A stretch of 64,000 bases of DNA from Siphonodentalium dalli (Eukaryota; Mollusca; Scaphopoda; Gadilida; Siphonodentaliidae). The position numbers and the translations under genes are program-made. Each line of letters opens with the position of its first letter. Position 1 is the first letter of the stretch. The stretch is from NCBI GenBank assembly GCA_032622095.1, contig CP136061.1, forward strand, positions 194,192,369 to 194,256,368. The letters run 5' to 3'. Below, piece after piece: positions 23,010-33,164 of the stretch. The notes under the pieces are model-generated. The model was not told the DNA's origin, made no database searches, and saw only the letters and a program-made list of their open reading frames with translations.

Positions 23010-23512
23010 GACACCAAATCCTTTACTGCTCATTTTTTACACTCCTTTTTAATCTCTCTATTCATTGCTCATCACAAAAAAATTACCTTCTTTACAAAGT
23101 TTAGCTACAGTGTGATTGACACTTTCATTTCCCCATATTCTTTAAAAAACTCAAGTGGCCATCTTGGATTTCACATTTGAAATATCGGCACATCATGCTG
23201 CCCAGATTTATTGGTGAAATGTTTTTAATATTTACAGGCATGTTCAGGTTTACTTCTAGATGGGGACTATCAAATTTGATAGATGTTCGATGAAAAACAT
23301 GGCTGCCAGCAGCCATCTTGGATTTTACTCTTTGCATGACTAAATATTTCAGCATTTTGCATCCAATTGATCTGAAACCTCATATGGCTCTTCATGTTGA
23401 CATCTGCTATTTCTTAAACATTTCAACTTTCCGCATTCTTTTTCACTCCATGGACTGTAATGTATAACATTATCCCCTCTCCAAGTTGAGCTACAATGAT
23501 TAACACCGTAAT

Positions 23513-24027
23513 AATATTTTCCAAGCCTACATATTAATGGGTTTATGGGTATTTCTACAGATTTATATGGAATAAATTTACCAAATAATCTACAGAATTT
23601 ATCCTCAAATAACTTCTAATGTATAAATCATTACTTCTGCAACAGACACCTATATAATTGTGGATAAATAGGAGATTGAGTTTTTTTAACTAACACTATT
23701 TCTGATTGGCAAAAAGACTAAATCAAGACCAATATGACATTTTTATCGGGACTCTGTGATGTCACAAAGTAACTCTATTGCCAAATGAATCGGTGAAATT
23801 GTGATGCACGCACAATACTCTGGTGGATTTAGCATTTAGCAGACTTTTGACTTCCACATTGAGTTTTTTTTTCACTTTCGTGTTTACTGTTCCAAATCAT
23901 GCTTTCTGATGATCAAATACAGGCTTTTATAGAGAATCAAGTGTCGACAAATACCAAAAATAACCACAAAAGTTTTATTCCCAAAATTTGGATAAACATA
24001 CAGATGGATAATAAAAATGTCATTATA
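23513..24027. other. Intron, nothing recognised
   Basis: A+T-rich sequence without exon, palindrome or tandem repeat that I could bound. Confidence 0.4.
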
Positions 24028-24192
24028 CAATGTTGTGTTCAGTATGTTTTTTTCTTGTATGAGTCCAGGTTGTGGTGAAAAGTCATATTGGACGAAACAC
24101 GCATTGTCTCATCTAATATGACTTCACCACAACCAGGTTGAACCTGGACTCATACAAGAAAAACACATAATGTATACAACATTGTATAATAA
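24028..24192. mobile_element. 165-bp palindromic miniature element
   Basis: TACAATGTTGTGTTCAGTAT...CTTGTATGAGTCCAGGTTGT on the left is matched by ACAACCAGGTTGAACCTGGA..CTCATACAAG...ACAACATTGTATAATA on the right. The loop is about 25 bp around GACGAAACACGCATTGTCTC. Confidence 0.65.
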
Positions 24193-24414
24193 CTTTATAA
24201 TGTTGAGGCCCCATAAATAATGAATTGTGGGTGATGAAGGAGGTGCCTGAGAATGCCATATTTTTATTTGTTTAGCCTAATTGAGATCAAAATCGTTGAT
24301 TCATTTTTGGATAGTTTGCCAGGAGTGAAAGTGACTTGCGACTTGTGCTCACTAATAAATAATTGCATGCCACCATCTTATCACATTTAAACTTTCACAT
24401 TGAATTTCATATAG

Positions 24415-24523
24415 CTACCGAACCAGAGAGGAAGTTAAAGAGGTCAGAGAAAGAAGAGATCCCATTCTTAAACTCAGGGAAAGAATACTCAAAACAGATA
24501 TGAGTACACCCGAGGAACTAAAG
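24415..24523 (+). CDS. PDHA: Pyruvate dehydrogenase E1 alpha, exon after the phosphorylation loop
   Basis: Third PDHA exon in the window, 109 bases: one base completing the split serine codon, then 36 codons. It encodes SYRTREEVKEVRERRDP followed by a charged segment ending in TPEELK, matching the part of E1 alpha just C-terminal to the SMSDPG loop. The acceptor is TTCATATAG before 24415. The donor is AAG/GTGAG at 24523/24524. That donor lies inside a 16-bp sequence (24521-24536) that recurs at 24964-24979 on the far side of a hAT-like miniature element, so the insertion struck the 5' splice site and duplicated it. The reading frame is intact. Confidence 0.96.
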
Positions 24524-24536
24524 GTGAGAGCTTGAG

Positions 24537-24963
24537 TTTTGTGTACCTGTCATTTGCAGAATGAGGTCCCCAGATGTTGAATATTTTGTGATGCTATCCC
24601 GCATAGTGGGCTAGCATCACCAAATTCATCCTCTCGGGACCTCATTCTGCTTAGGCTTCATCTGCTAAGGGAAACATAGATGGAGATTGAAGTTCCCAAA
24701 TGGTGAATATTGTGATGTACACCCATTGGGAACCTCGATTATGCAATGTGTCATCTGCCAATTTGGGGATATAGAGAAACTAAACTAAAAATGAAATAGA
24801 ATCTATAGTTTCTATAGAAATTTGATAATAAAGAAGCCTAATCAGAATGAGGTCCCCAGAGGGTGAATTTAGTGATGCTAGCCTGCTATGCAGGATAGCA
24901 TCACTAAATTCACCCTCTGGGGACCTCATTCTGCAAATGACAGGCACACTAAACTCAGACTTG
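24537..24963. mobile_element. hAT-like miniature element inserted at the PDHA splice donor
   Basis: The element has a palindrome at each end: AGAATGAGGTCCCCAGA...GGGACCTCATTCTGC near 24557-24650 and 24843-24935. It ends CACTAAACTCAGACTTG at 24963. The 16-bp sequence AAGGTGAGAGCTTGAG flanks it at 24521-24536 and 24964-24979; the first eight bases, AAGGTGAG, would be the expected 8-bp target duplication. The left boundary is therefore between 24529 and 24537. Family members at 40124 and 62620 also have 8-bp duplications. Confidence 0.65.
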
Positions 24964-24999
24964 AAGGTGAGAGCTTGAGATATGTTTATACACTGCACC

Positions 25000-25452
25000 C
25001 AAGCTGGCAAATAGTGTGTCTGTAATTTGCAGAATGTGGTCCCCAGAGCTGCCAAGAGGGTGAATTTAGTGACGCTATCCCATACGGTGGGCTACCATCA
25101 CCAAATTCGCCCTCTGGGAACCTCATTCTGTTTAGGCCTCAACTGCTATGAGAGACCTAGGTCTAGATTGAAGTTCCCCAGTTCACCCATTTAGTTACCA
25201 TAATTACTAATGATTATGTATTTTATCTTCTGCAAATTAGGGGATATAGAAACTTCCTAGAAGGAAAAAAGTAACTAAAAACAATGTTAATTTGAGACTA
25301 TAGATACTTCCCAGAAGATGAGGTCTAAGCAGTTTGAGGTTCCCAGAGGGTGAATTTGGTGATGCTAGCCTGCCATGCGGGATAGCATCACTAAATTCAC
25401 CCTCGGGGGAACTCATTTTGCAAATGACACACACATTCTATCTGCAAGCCTA
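25000..25452. mobile_element. hAT-like miniature element, same family, adjacent copy
   Basis: It starts CAAGCTGGCAAATAGTGTGT and has terminal palindromes at about 25030-25130 and 25332-25434 (AGGGTGAATTTGGTGATGCT and complement). It ends near CTATCTGCAAGC. The central segment AGACTATAGATACTTCCCAG matches that of the copy at 40124. Target duplication not clear. Confidence 0.6.
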
Positions 25453-25938
25453 TTATTAATTCAACTTAATGTCAAGTTCAGGCTATTGCTACGGGTTGGT
25501 ATCGGTCACGCGTGCTTGCGTCTGTCAGTCAACTATTTTCTTTGGCACACCCTACACACTACATCCCTCATCCAATCGTCACTACATCATATGGATCCTC
25601 TGGGTGACCTCTAGATTGGAGCTTACACATTGTTACGAATTCTGTTAAAAACATGGCCACCAGCGGCCATCTTGGATTTCACATTTGAATCCAACGGCAC
25701 ACCACAATTATTGGTGAATTTTTTTTAATTTACAGGCATGTTTGGGTTCACCTCTAGATATGAGCTATTGAATTTGAATTATTTTTATATGAAACACATG
25801 GCCTCCGGTAGCCATCTTGTATTTTACTCTTTGCATGACTAAATCCTTTGGCACACCATACAGGCCACATCTCTCATCCGTTTATCACCAAGCTTCATAT
25901 GAATCCTTGGGATGACCTCGAGATGGGAGCTTACCATT

Positions 25939-28112
25939 TTTAGCTCAACTTTACTTTGTAAAGTTTGAGCTATTGCCATGGCTTTGTCGTCCGTCGTCCG
26001 TGTGTATGTGTGTGCGTGTGTACGTAAGGCGTCAACAATGCAGTCTACAGGTCGTACCTTTGGTCGGATCATTATGAAATTTGTCATAGCTGTTGACATC
26101 AACATTTAGACCAGAATGATTCATTTTGGGGTCATTCGGTAAAAAAACATGGCCGCCAGTGGCCATCTTGCATTTCAAAATTCAATCCATTAGCACGGGC
26201 TACAGGGCGTACTGTTTGTCTGATCGTCATGAAATCGTCATGGATGTTAATATTGACATGTAGATGGGAACGAGTAATTTTGGGGTCATTCGGCCCAAAA
26301 ACCTTGGCCGCCAGCAGCCATCTTGGATTTTACTCTTTGTATGACTAAATTCTTTAGCACGGGCTACAGGTCGTACCTTTAGTCCGATCATCATAAAATT
26401 TGTCATGGCTGTTGAAATTGGAATGTAGATGGGAACGAGTCATTTTGGGGTCATTCGGACAAAAAACATGGCCGCCAGCGGCCATCTTGGATTTCAAAAT
26501 TCAATCCATTAGCACGGGCCACAGGTCGTACTGTTAATATTGACATGTAGATGGGAACGAGTAATTTTGGGGTCATTCGGCCAAAAAACATGGCGGCCAG
26601 CAGCCTTCTTGGATTTTACTCTTTGTATGACTAAATTCTTTAGCACGGGCTACAGGTCTTACCTTTAGTCTGATCATCATCAAATTTGTCATGGATGTTA
26701 ATATTGACATGTAGATGGGAACGAGTAATTTTGGGGTCATTCGGCCAAAAAACATGGCCGCCAGCAGCCATCTTGGATTTTACTCTTTGTATGACTAAAT
26801 CCTTTAGCACGGGCTACAGGTCCTACTTTTAGTCTGATCATCATAAAATTTGTCAAGAATGTTAATAATGACATGTAGATGGGAACGAGTCATTTTGGGG
26901 TCAATCGGCCAAAAAACATGGCCGCCAGCAGCCATCTTGGATTTTACTCTTTGTATGACTAAATCCTTTAGCACGGGCTACAGGCCGTACCTTTAGTCTG
27001 ATCATCATAAAATTTGTCATGGCTGTTGAAATTGGAATGTAGATGGGAACGAGTAATTTTGGGGTCATTCGGCCAATAAACATGGCCGACAGTGGCCATC
27101 TTGGATTTCAAAATTTAATCCATTAGCACGGGCCACAGGTCGTACTGTTCGTCTGATCATCATAAAATTTGTCATGGATGTTAACAATGACATGTAGATG
27201 GGAACGAGTAATTTTGGGGTCATTCGGCCAAAAAACATGGTCGCCAGCAGCCATCTTGGATTTTACTCTTTGTATGACTAAATCCTTTAGCACGGGCTAC
27301 AGGTTGTACCTTTAGTCTGATCATCATAAAATTTGTCGTGAATGTTAATAATGACATGTAGATGGGAACGAGTCATTTTGGGGTCATTCGGCAGAAAAAC
27401 ATGGCCGCCAGCAGCCATCTTTGATTTTACTCTTTGTATGACTAAATCCTTTAGCACGGGCTACAGGTCGTACCTTTAGTCTGATCATCATAAAATTTGT
27501 CATGGCTGTTGAAATTGGAATGTAAATGGGAACGAGTCATTTTGGGGTCATTCGGACAAAAAACATGGCCGCCAGTGGCCATCTTGGATTTCAAAAGGTC
27601 GTACTGTTCGTCTGATCATCATGAAATTTGTCATGGTTGTTAATATTGGATTTTACTCTTTGTATGACTAAATTCTTTAGCATGGGCTACAGGTCGTACC
27701 TTTAGTCTGATCATCATAAAATTTGTCATAGATGTTAATAATGACATGTAGATGGGAACGAGTCATTTTGGTGTCATTCGGCCAAAAAACATGGCCGCCA
27801 GCAGCCATCTTGGATTTTACTCTTTGTATGACTAAATACTTTAGCATAGGCTACAGGTCGTACCTTTAGTCTGATCGTCATAAAATTTGTCATGGATGTT
27901 AACGATGACATGTAGATGGGATACAATCATTTTGGGGTCATTCGGCCGAAAACATGGCCGCCAGCAGCCATCTTGGATTTTACTTTTCTCTTCATGTCTA
28001 TAAACTAGTATTAGACATTCAACTTTCCACATTCCTAATCGCTCCATTGACTGTAATACATTAAATTATTCCCTTTCCAAGTTGAGCTACAGTGTCATTG
28101 ACACTTTCATTT
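25939..28112 (+). mobile_element. Inner Helentron/pearl-like element with about 13 core units
   Basis: The 5' hairpin starts TAGCTCAACTTTAC at about 25940. The 3' end has the palindrome AGTGTCATTGACACT then TTTCATTT at 28112. The core has CATGGCCGCC-type units at about 155/164-bp spacing, with two shortened units near 26535 and 27600. It is nested in the older element at the same unit position as the nesting at 20047. Confidence 0.75.
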
Positions 28113-28800
28113 CCAATTTCGGTTAAAAAATATGGCCGCCAGCAGCTATCTTGGATTTCACATTTGAATCCATCGGCACACCATGCAGGCATATGATACA
28201 GCCCAAAATTATTTGAGAAATGTTTTGAAAATTTACAGGAATGTTTGGGATCACCTCTAGATGGGTATTACATGTATTGAATTTGAATGATTGTCGATGA
28301 AAAACATGGCCACCAGCAGCCATCTTGAATTTTATTCTTTGCATGACTAAATCCTTTGTCTAACCCTATAGGCCACATCCCTCATCTGATCGTCCCTGAA
28401 ATTCAAATGGATCAAAGTGGTGACCCCCAGATGTGAGACATTTTCAAAATTGTTTAGAAAACATGGCCACCAGCAGCCATCTTTGATTTCAAATGTTAAT
28501 GCTCTGCAGGCCACATTTATCAGAGATATGTTATGAAAATTAACAGCCATGTTTATGATCACCTCTAGATAAGAGCTATCAAATTTTAATGATTTTCCAT
28601 CAAAAACATGGGTTCCGGCAGCCATCTAGGATTTTATTCTTTGCATGACTAAATACTTGGGCACCCAACATTTTTCATCAAATTGATCCCAATTTACCAA
28701 ACTTCATATCAGGCATGCCCTACTTCACCCAACATGTTTCATCCAATTGATCCCAATTATCCAAACTTCATATGGCTCCTTGGGTTGACCTCTGACTTAA

Positions 28801-29042
28801 CCCTTTGAGTGCCAGGGGCCGATCTAATCGGCCGTAAACCTACACAATAAGTCTGTTAAAGAATATAATAAAATATATTAAAATTGTAAAAAATTGTGAA
28901 AAAAAAAAGAAAAAACAAAAATGTTAGACCAATGCATTCTCTTATATATGCGAGGCGACCTATGGTCGACTCGCATATATAAGAGAATGCATTGGCACAG
29001 GGTATATGGATTGATACAAAAATCAACCTGGCCCTCAAAGGG
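28801..29042. mobile_element. TTAA (piggyBac-like) miniature element with CCCTTTGAGTGCC ends
   Basis: CCCTTTGAGTGCCAGGG at 28801 and CCTGGCCCTCAAAGGG ending at 29042 are inverted repeats, flanked by TTAA (28797-28800 and 29043-29046). The CCCTTTG start is typical of piggyBac termini. Inside is the near-perfect palindrome CCAATGCATTCTCTTATATA...GCATTGG (about 28929-28995). Confidence 0.75.
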
Positions 29043-29141
29043 TTAACATTTGAACTTTCTGTATTCCTCATCGCTCTATTGTCTGTAAGGTATGACATTA
29101 TCCCCTCAACATGTTGAGTTATAGTGTCATTGACAATTTCA

Positions 29142-30059
29142 TTACTGATATTATCCCATTCCCATTCATCCATTTATGGGAATGATCAGATAACAAGTTC
29201 AACAAGCAGCTCCATTAACTACCTATCATAATCCAGTTATCAAAAAGATGAAATATATTGAAAGAGGCATGATTTCCTTTGTTAAGCAGCCTCGGCTCAA
29301 TCGAACCCCAAAATTATGTATATGCCTACATAATTTTGTATCTCAAAACATAACTACGAAAAATATCAGAACAAAGTCATCAACATAGTGCTTGTAAATC
29401 ATCTCTGTCTCTCTCTGTCTCTCCCTCCCTCACCTCCCTCCCTCATTTAACAAAACCCTTTCCTGTTTTAACTAACTAACTTTCCTAACTAACAATGGAC
29501 GCCATCTTTCTGTTGTTTGTCACTAAACATTCTCTTCTTCTGCTTGCACTATGCATGTACATGAGCTTTAAAAAATTAAAAATTGAAATTGAATAATCGG
29601 AGTAACATGAAAATGTTTAGTTGGTTTACTTGTCTTATCAACAAAACCTAGGGAAAGGGTTTGTTCTATCTTCTTAACATTATTTGATTTTACAGGGAAA
29701 CAGTTTATTCTATCTTCTTAATACCATTCGATTTTACAATGGGTCAGCCACTTTAATTTATGGGTCACGTAAATCTGTAGAACATGCAATGGAAGAAAAT
29801 CTAGAACTGTCATCACTGTGAAACGTTTTTGGTACTGCATAATTTTGATAATTAAAATGAAGAGAAAGAAGTGCATGAAGTTTTTTAATAGTTTCATGTT
29901 GAGATAACGCAATATGAATTTTCAGGACATTCCGTTTTCCGATTCCGGAATTCTGATGAATACATATGGCACCATTTTTGTACGGGGACTGTACATTGTG
30001 GTCGAAGTCATTTTTTTATGATTTCAATGCATCATTCTAGGAGATGTATTGCTCCTATT
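29142..30059. other. Intron, nothing recognised
   Basis: Only a short CTCTGTCTCTC run near 29400-29440 and A+T-rich sequence. No exon. Confidence 0.4.
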
Positions 30060-31553
30060 CAGGGGGGGGGTCGGAAAAAATTTCCAGGCACGTATGATGG
30101 GGTGGGTGGGTGTCTCTTGGGTCCAAAAAACAGTTTTTTCCATATGCCAATTTTTTTCCATTCCTGCTATTGAGTCTTATTTTGATGTGTTTTGAACAGA
30201 AACAGGTCATATATAGTTAATACTAATGCTATACTACATATAGAGGTTATCAGTAGTTGGATCAGTTGCACAATGGCCAACAATAACCCAAATTCAACTT
30301 GATAGAACTAGACACTGCGCTATGGAAAAATAAAATTTAATCAGGATTCCATCTACTGATACAGCAAAATAAGATTAACTATGCAGAACTCAGCTGAAAA
30401 TAAGCAATAAAATGAAAGCACACTTGACCATATGTGACTTGGAAATAAAGATATAATAAATAATGGAATAAAATAGACTTTTGACAACGTAAAACAAAAT
30501 CTTAACAAATAAATTGAAGGCCAGCCGGGCCAGCTTGAACAATTTCACATTGTTTTCCATGTTAATGTGGATCAGCTTGTAATGTTAATCACAGTAACGA
30601 AGATTTTATCGTCACTGATATCGTGAGCAAAAAAGAAGTAAAATTGGGCTATCCATCCATATTATTCCCAATTATTACGAAGCCTATTACTTCAGGCAGT
30701 GGCTACCAGCCTGACATTACACGCTATAACATGTTTCCTCAGTTCTGGTTTCTGAGATGCCCCAAGAAGAGTCACACATGTATATCATGGTTATGTTTGG
30801 TATTAGCATTATTCTTCAAACTGGGATGAACTGGGATGAACAGTTGTATTTCCACATGTTTTGATAAACAATTTGATTCCAGCAATACAGTAATGCCCTA
30901 ATTAAACGACTCCATAACCACAGCAGAATAATGGGTAATTTTTCAGGATTTAGTCGGAAATTAAAATTAAATTACCCATTATTCTGCTGTGGTTATGGAG
31001 TCGATTAATTAGGGCATTACTGTATATCACATAGCAAATATCAAAATATCAAATAATCTGAAATTTGTTGTACCGGTACCATGTATTCTGTAGAATACTC
31101 AAATGTGATTATGTGACTAGATCATGTGACTATATATTATGAAAATGAATGTTAATAAAAACCTTTGCACTCTGCCTATATATCCCTAGAAATGTGATTA
31201 TGTTGACACATTTCTTGATTAATGACACATATGATAAATTCAAATAGTATAGTTATCTCATTATGCACTGTTCTATTCAAATATAGCGCAATAAATTATG
31301 ATAATGCAGGATAATCAGCTATTTGGTCGCTCAATTGATAATTTTTCTCAAATTTAAGGGGGGTGGGGTGTCCAAAACTGACTGGAAAAAACTTCCTGAA
31401 ACGGAAAAAAAAAAGGGTGGGTGTCCAAAATTGCCTGGAAAAAAAAGGCCAGAAACGGAAGAAAATTGGGGGTGGGTGGGTCCCCTGTGGCCGGAAAAAA
31501 TTTAAATGATCATACGTGCCTGGAAATTGTTCTGACCCCCCCCCCCCCCCTGT
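30060..31553. mobile_element. 1.5-kb inverted-repeat element with poly-G/poly-C ends
   Basis: The left end is AGGGGGGGGGTCGGAAAAAA then TTTCCAGGCACGTATGAT (30061-30100). The right end carries ATCATACGTGCCTGGAAATT...TGACCCCCCC up to about 31551. Repeated GGGGTGGGTGGGTGTC / TCCAAAA..CTGGAAAAAA blocks lie inside the right arm. A CAGTAATG palindrome is nested at 30888-31022. No transposase frame recognised. Confidence 0.5.
30888..31022. mobile_element. TA-flanked palindromic miniature element (CAGTAATG family), short copy
   Basis: 135 bp, CAGTAATGCCCTAATTAAAC to CATTACTG, flanked by TA. It lacks the inner ATGGCTTGTTGCC arm of the full copy. Confidence 0.7.
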
Positions 31554-31645
31554 CCCTATTAAGGTATTTATCCTATTTCGATACCGGGAAAAAGCTAATA
31601 TTAATAGGTTGTATTTTGGAGTGCAAACCTCCATGTTTTATTTAA

Positions 31646-32117
31646 AGGCCCACTTTATTTTCGAACCCCCAGATCACATTATATAAAATATATGCCATAT
31701 TATATTACCATTTGAAAGAGGAAGCTCCAAAACATTGTATTATCAACTTATCAGGTGTAATAAACTGTGAACATGTTGTTTTTGTTGAGTTACCAACATG
31801 TTTTTGTCATCTAGATTGCATTATAAAGGTGTATTATTTTCAATGGAGGGGGGGAAATAACTCTATATCTTAAAGATAGAGTTATTCCCCTTCCATCGAA
31901 AATTCATCTTTAGTTTGAATTCTTTTGAATTCTGTGGCAATCATTCTATAATTTCAGCTGTTTTCCATTTCTCTATGAGCATCTTCTGAGACAGAGCTGT
32001 TTCAAATGGTGATGAATTATAGTATTTTAATAATATTTTATGGCATAGATTGTTATTAAACCCGTATATTAAGTCACTATAAAAAAATAAGTGGTGACTC
32101 GAAAATTAAGTGGGCCT
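31646..32117. mobile_element. TTAA-flanked inverted-repeat element (AGGCCCAC ends), short copy
   Basis: AGGCCCACTTTATTTTCGAA at 31646 and TCGAAAATTAAGTGGGCCT ending at 32117, flanked by TTAA at 31642-31645 and 32118-32121. It is related along much of its length to the copy at 8227-9042 and has an internal hairpin (GGAAATAACTCTATATCTTA and complement). The last PDHA exon starts 88 bp downstream. Confidence 0.7.
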
Positions 32118-32205
32118 TTAATCCACAGCAGTATGATTCTCTATGACATGTGTTCGCTTTGAGATTACACAACATTCATGATATGTTTAATATATCTTCC
32201 CACAG

Positions 32206-32370
32206 AAAATTGATATAGAAGTCAGGAAAGCAGTAGAAGTAGCAACAGAAACAGCTAAAACAGACCCAGAACTTCCAGTTCAAGACCTTTATTCAGATAT
32301 TTATAGCCAGCCAGATCCAGACATGAAAGTGCGAGGCTGTGATGCTTTCTCATATCATGAAGCGAGATGA
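32206..32370 (+). CDS. PDHA: Pyruvate dehydrogenase E1 alpha, last coding exon with stop
   Basis: Final PDHA exon: 54 codons and TGA at 32368-32370. It begins KIDIEVRKAVEVATETAKTD and continues through a DPELPVQDLYSDIYSQP segment to KVRGCDAF, matching the C-terminal tail of E1 alpha. The acceptor is TTCCCACAG before 32206. The previous exon ends in phase 0 with Lys, giving the EELK-KID junction expected in the family. The last residues (SYHEAR) differ from the mammalian tail, which is normal for this variable end. A TTAA-flanked miniature element ends only 88 bp upstream of the exon. Confidence 0.96.
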   Translation, partial: KIDIEVRKAVEVATETAKTDPELPVQDLYSDIYSQPDPDMKVRGCDAFSYHEAR

Positions 32371-32513
32371 TCAAAACCAAAACCGTGTATCACCTGATCT
32401 ATTATCAAGCATTGGAGGATAATTGCATAAAGTGTACAGTTTCGATTGGATAGCTTACATTTATCTAACGTCAGGCACTATTCAGGCATACATTTTCCTA
32501 GTATGGTAATAAA
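32371..32513 (+). promoter_or_regulatory. PDHA: PDHA 3' UTR start with candidate polyadenylation signal
   Basis: After the TGA the sequence is non-coding. The first AATAAA on the + strand is at 32508-32513, 138 nt past the stop, so a short 3' UTR ending about 20 nt later is plausible. A later AATAAA is at about 33205, which would include the 44-bp repeats at 32662-32793. Which is used cannot be told from sequence. Confidence 0.4.
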
Positions 32514-32661
32514 GAAATTCTACTCCCGAAGTGAGACAACCATCCACAATGTTTTTCTTCATAACGATCAAATGAAAGTGACTTCGCGCATCAAATTAGA
32601 CATTGTAAGGCCACAGGAAGTTGATTCTCTGTTTCTCAGACACTTTTTTCCCCAAAGCAGG

Positions 32662-32793
32662 CCGGCAGGCAGATTTTTATATTTATTTTTTATGGCCAAA
32701 ATTTACCGGCAGGCAGGTTTTTATTACCATATTTTATGACCAAAATTTACCGGCAGGCAGGTTTTTATTTGTTTATCCTAAAATTGTAAAACC
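32662..32793. repeat. 44-bp tandem repeat with CCGGCAGGCAGG, downstream of PDHA
   Basis: CCGGCAGGCAG occurs at 32662, 32706 and 32750, exactly 44 bp apart, each followed by TTTTTAT and an AAAATTTA segment. It would lie in the PDHA 3' UTR if the second polyadenylation signal is used. Confidence 0.75.
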
Positions 32794-33164
32794 AATGTTC
32801 GGACATTGAAACATGACTACTTGATTTGATTTTAATGAAATTTTATTAATACTGAAACTTGTCAGGCTTCACTAAGCCATCTTTGAATGTGTCAATACAA
32901 GACAAAAACAAAATATATTAAACTTTCATAACATAAAATAACAACAATATGCAGAATCAATTTTTTTTAATGTGTATGGGTAAATTGATTATCAGTGGTT
33001 GTTCTTAATCACCATTGCTACTGTCGTTTTAGCAACCTTCCACCTGTTGATAGTACAAACACACATACATATATAGAATATAAATAGAGTATATCTGTAT
33101 GTATGTATGTAATAATAGAAATGATGTTTAATATGTGAAACATACATGACTTAATAAGTGTTGT

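Larger units (their letters stand above)
21741..23015. mobile_element. 1.28-kb foldback element with minisatellite arms and 8-bp target duplication
   Basis: It begins GGTTACGTAGCGTTTTTCCG at 21741 and ends CGGTCTGACACC at 23015. Both sides are flanked by AAATCCTT (21733-21740 and 23016-23023), an 8-bp duplication taken from the interrupted repeat unit. The left arm is an array of 16-bp units alternating CATAACTCCGAA and GATTCTCCGAA. The right arm is the inverted array CGGAGAATCGG/CGGAGTTATGG. Inner arms continue with AAATAGTGTACAGTCCA..GGCG and its complement. The 8-bp duplication fits hAT-type transposition. Confidence 0.75.
20047..23131 (+). mobile_element. Inner Helentron/pearl-like element, interrupted by a foldback element
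   Basis: The 5' hairpin begins at about 20048 (TAGCTCAACTTTAC). The 3' palindrome (GTTTAGCTACAGTGTGATTG then ACACTTTCATTT) ends at 23131. From about 20640 to 21500 the core alternates the GTTGAAATTGGAATG unit with the TTCAAAATTCAATCC unit, a two-unit repeat of about 320 bp instead of three. It lies within the older element at 18554-23512. Confidence 0.7.
18554..23512 (+). mobile_element. Outer, older Helentron-like element, split by three later insertions
   Basis: The left end is TAGCTCAACTTGACAAAGTC then AAGTTTGAGCTATTGCCATGGG. The right end is CCCCTCTCCAAGTTGAGCTA then CAATGATTAACACC at about 23512. Its units carry GGCACACCCTGCAG and ATGGGAGCCATCAA and differ from the younger type. It is interrupted by a miniature element (19636-19993) and a younger Helentron-like element (20047-23131), which contains a foldback element (21741-23015). 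Confidence 0.65.
25455..29141 (+). mobile_element. Outer, older Helentron-like element split by two insertions
   Basis: The left end is a decayed hairpin, TCAACTTAATGTCAAGTTCA then GGCTATTGCTACGGG. The right end is CAACATGTTGAGTTATAGTG then TCATTGACAATTTCATT at 29141. A younger Helentron-like element (25939-28112) and a TTAA-flanked miniature element (28801-29042) interrupt it. Confidence 0.6.

Noticed and set aside
743-28112. Regular repeats considered as CRISPR or centromeric satellite
   Set aside because: Units are contiguous without spacers, the DNA is clearly eukaryotic, and each array has defined mobile-element ends.
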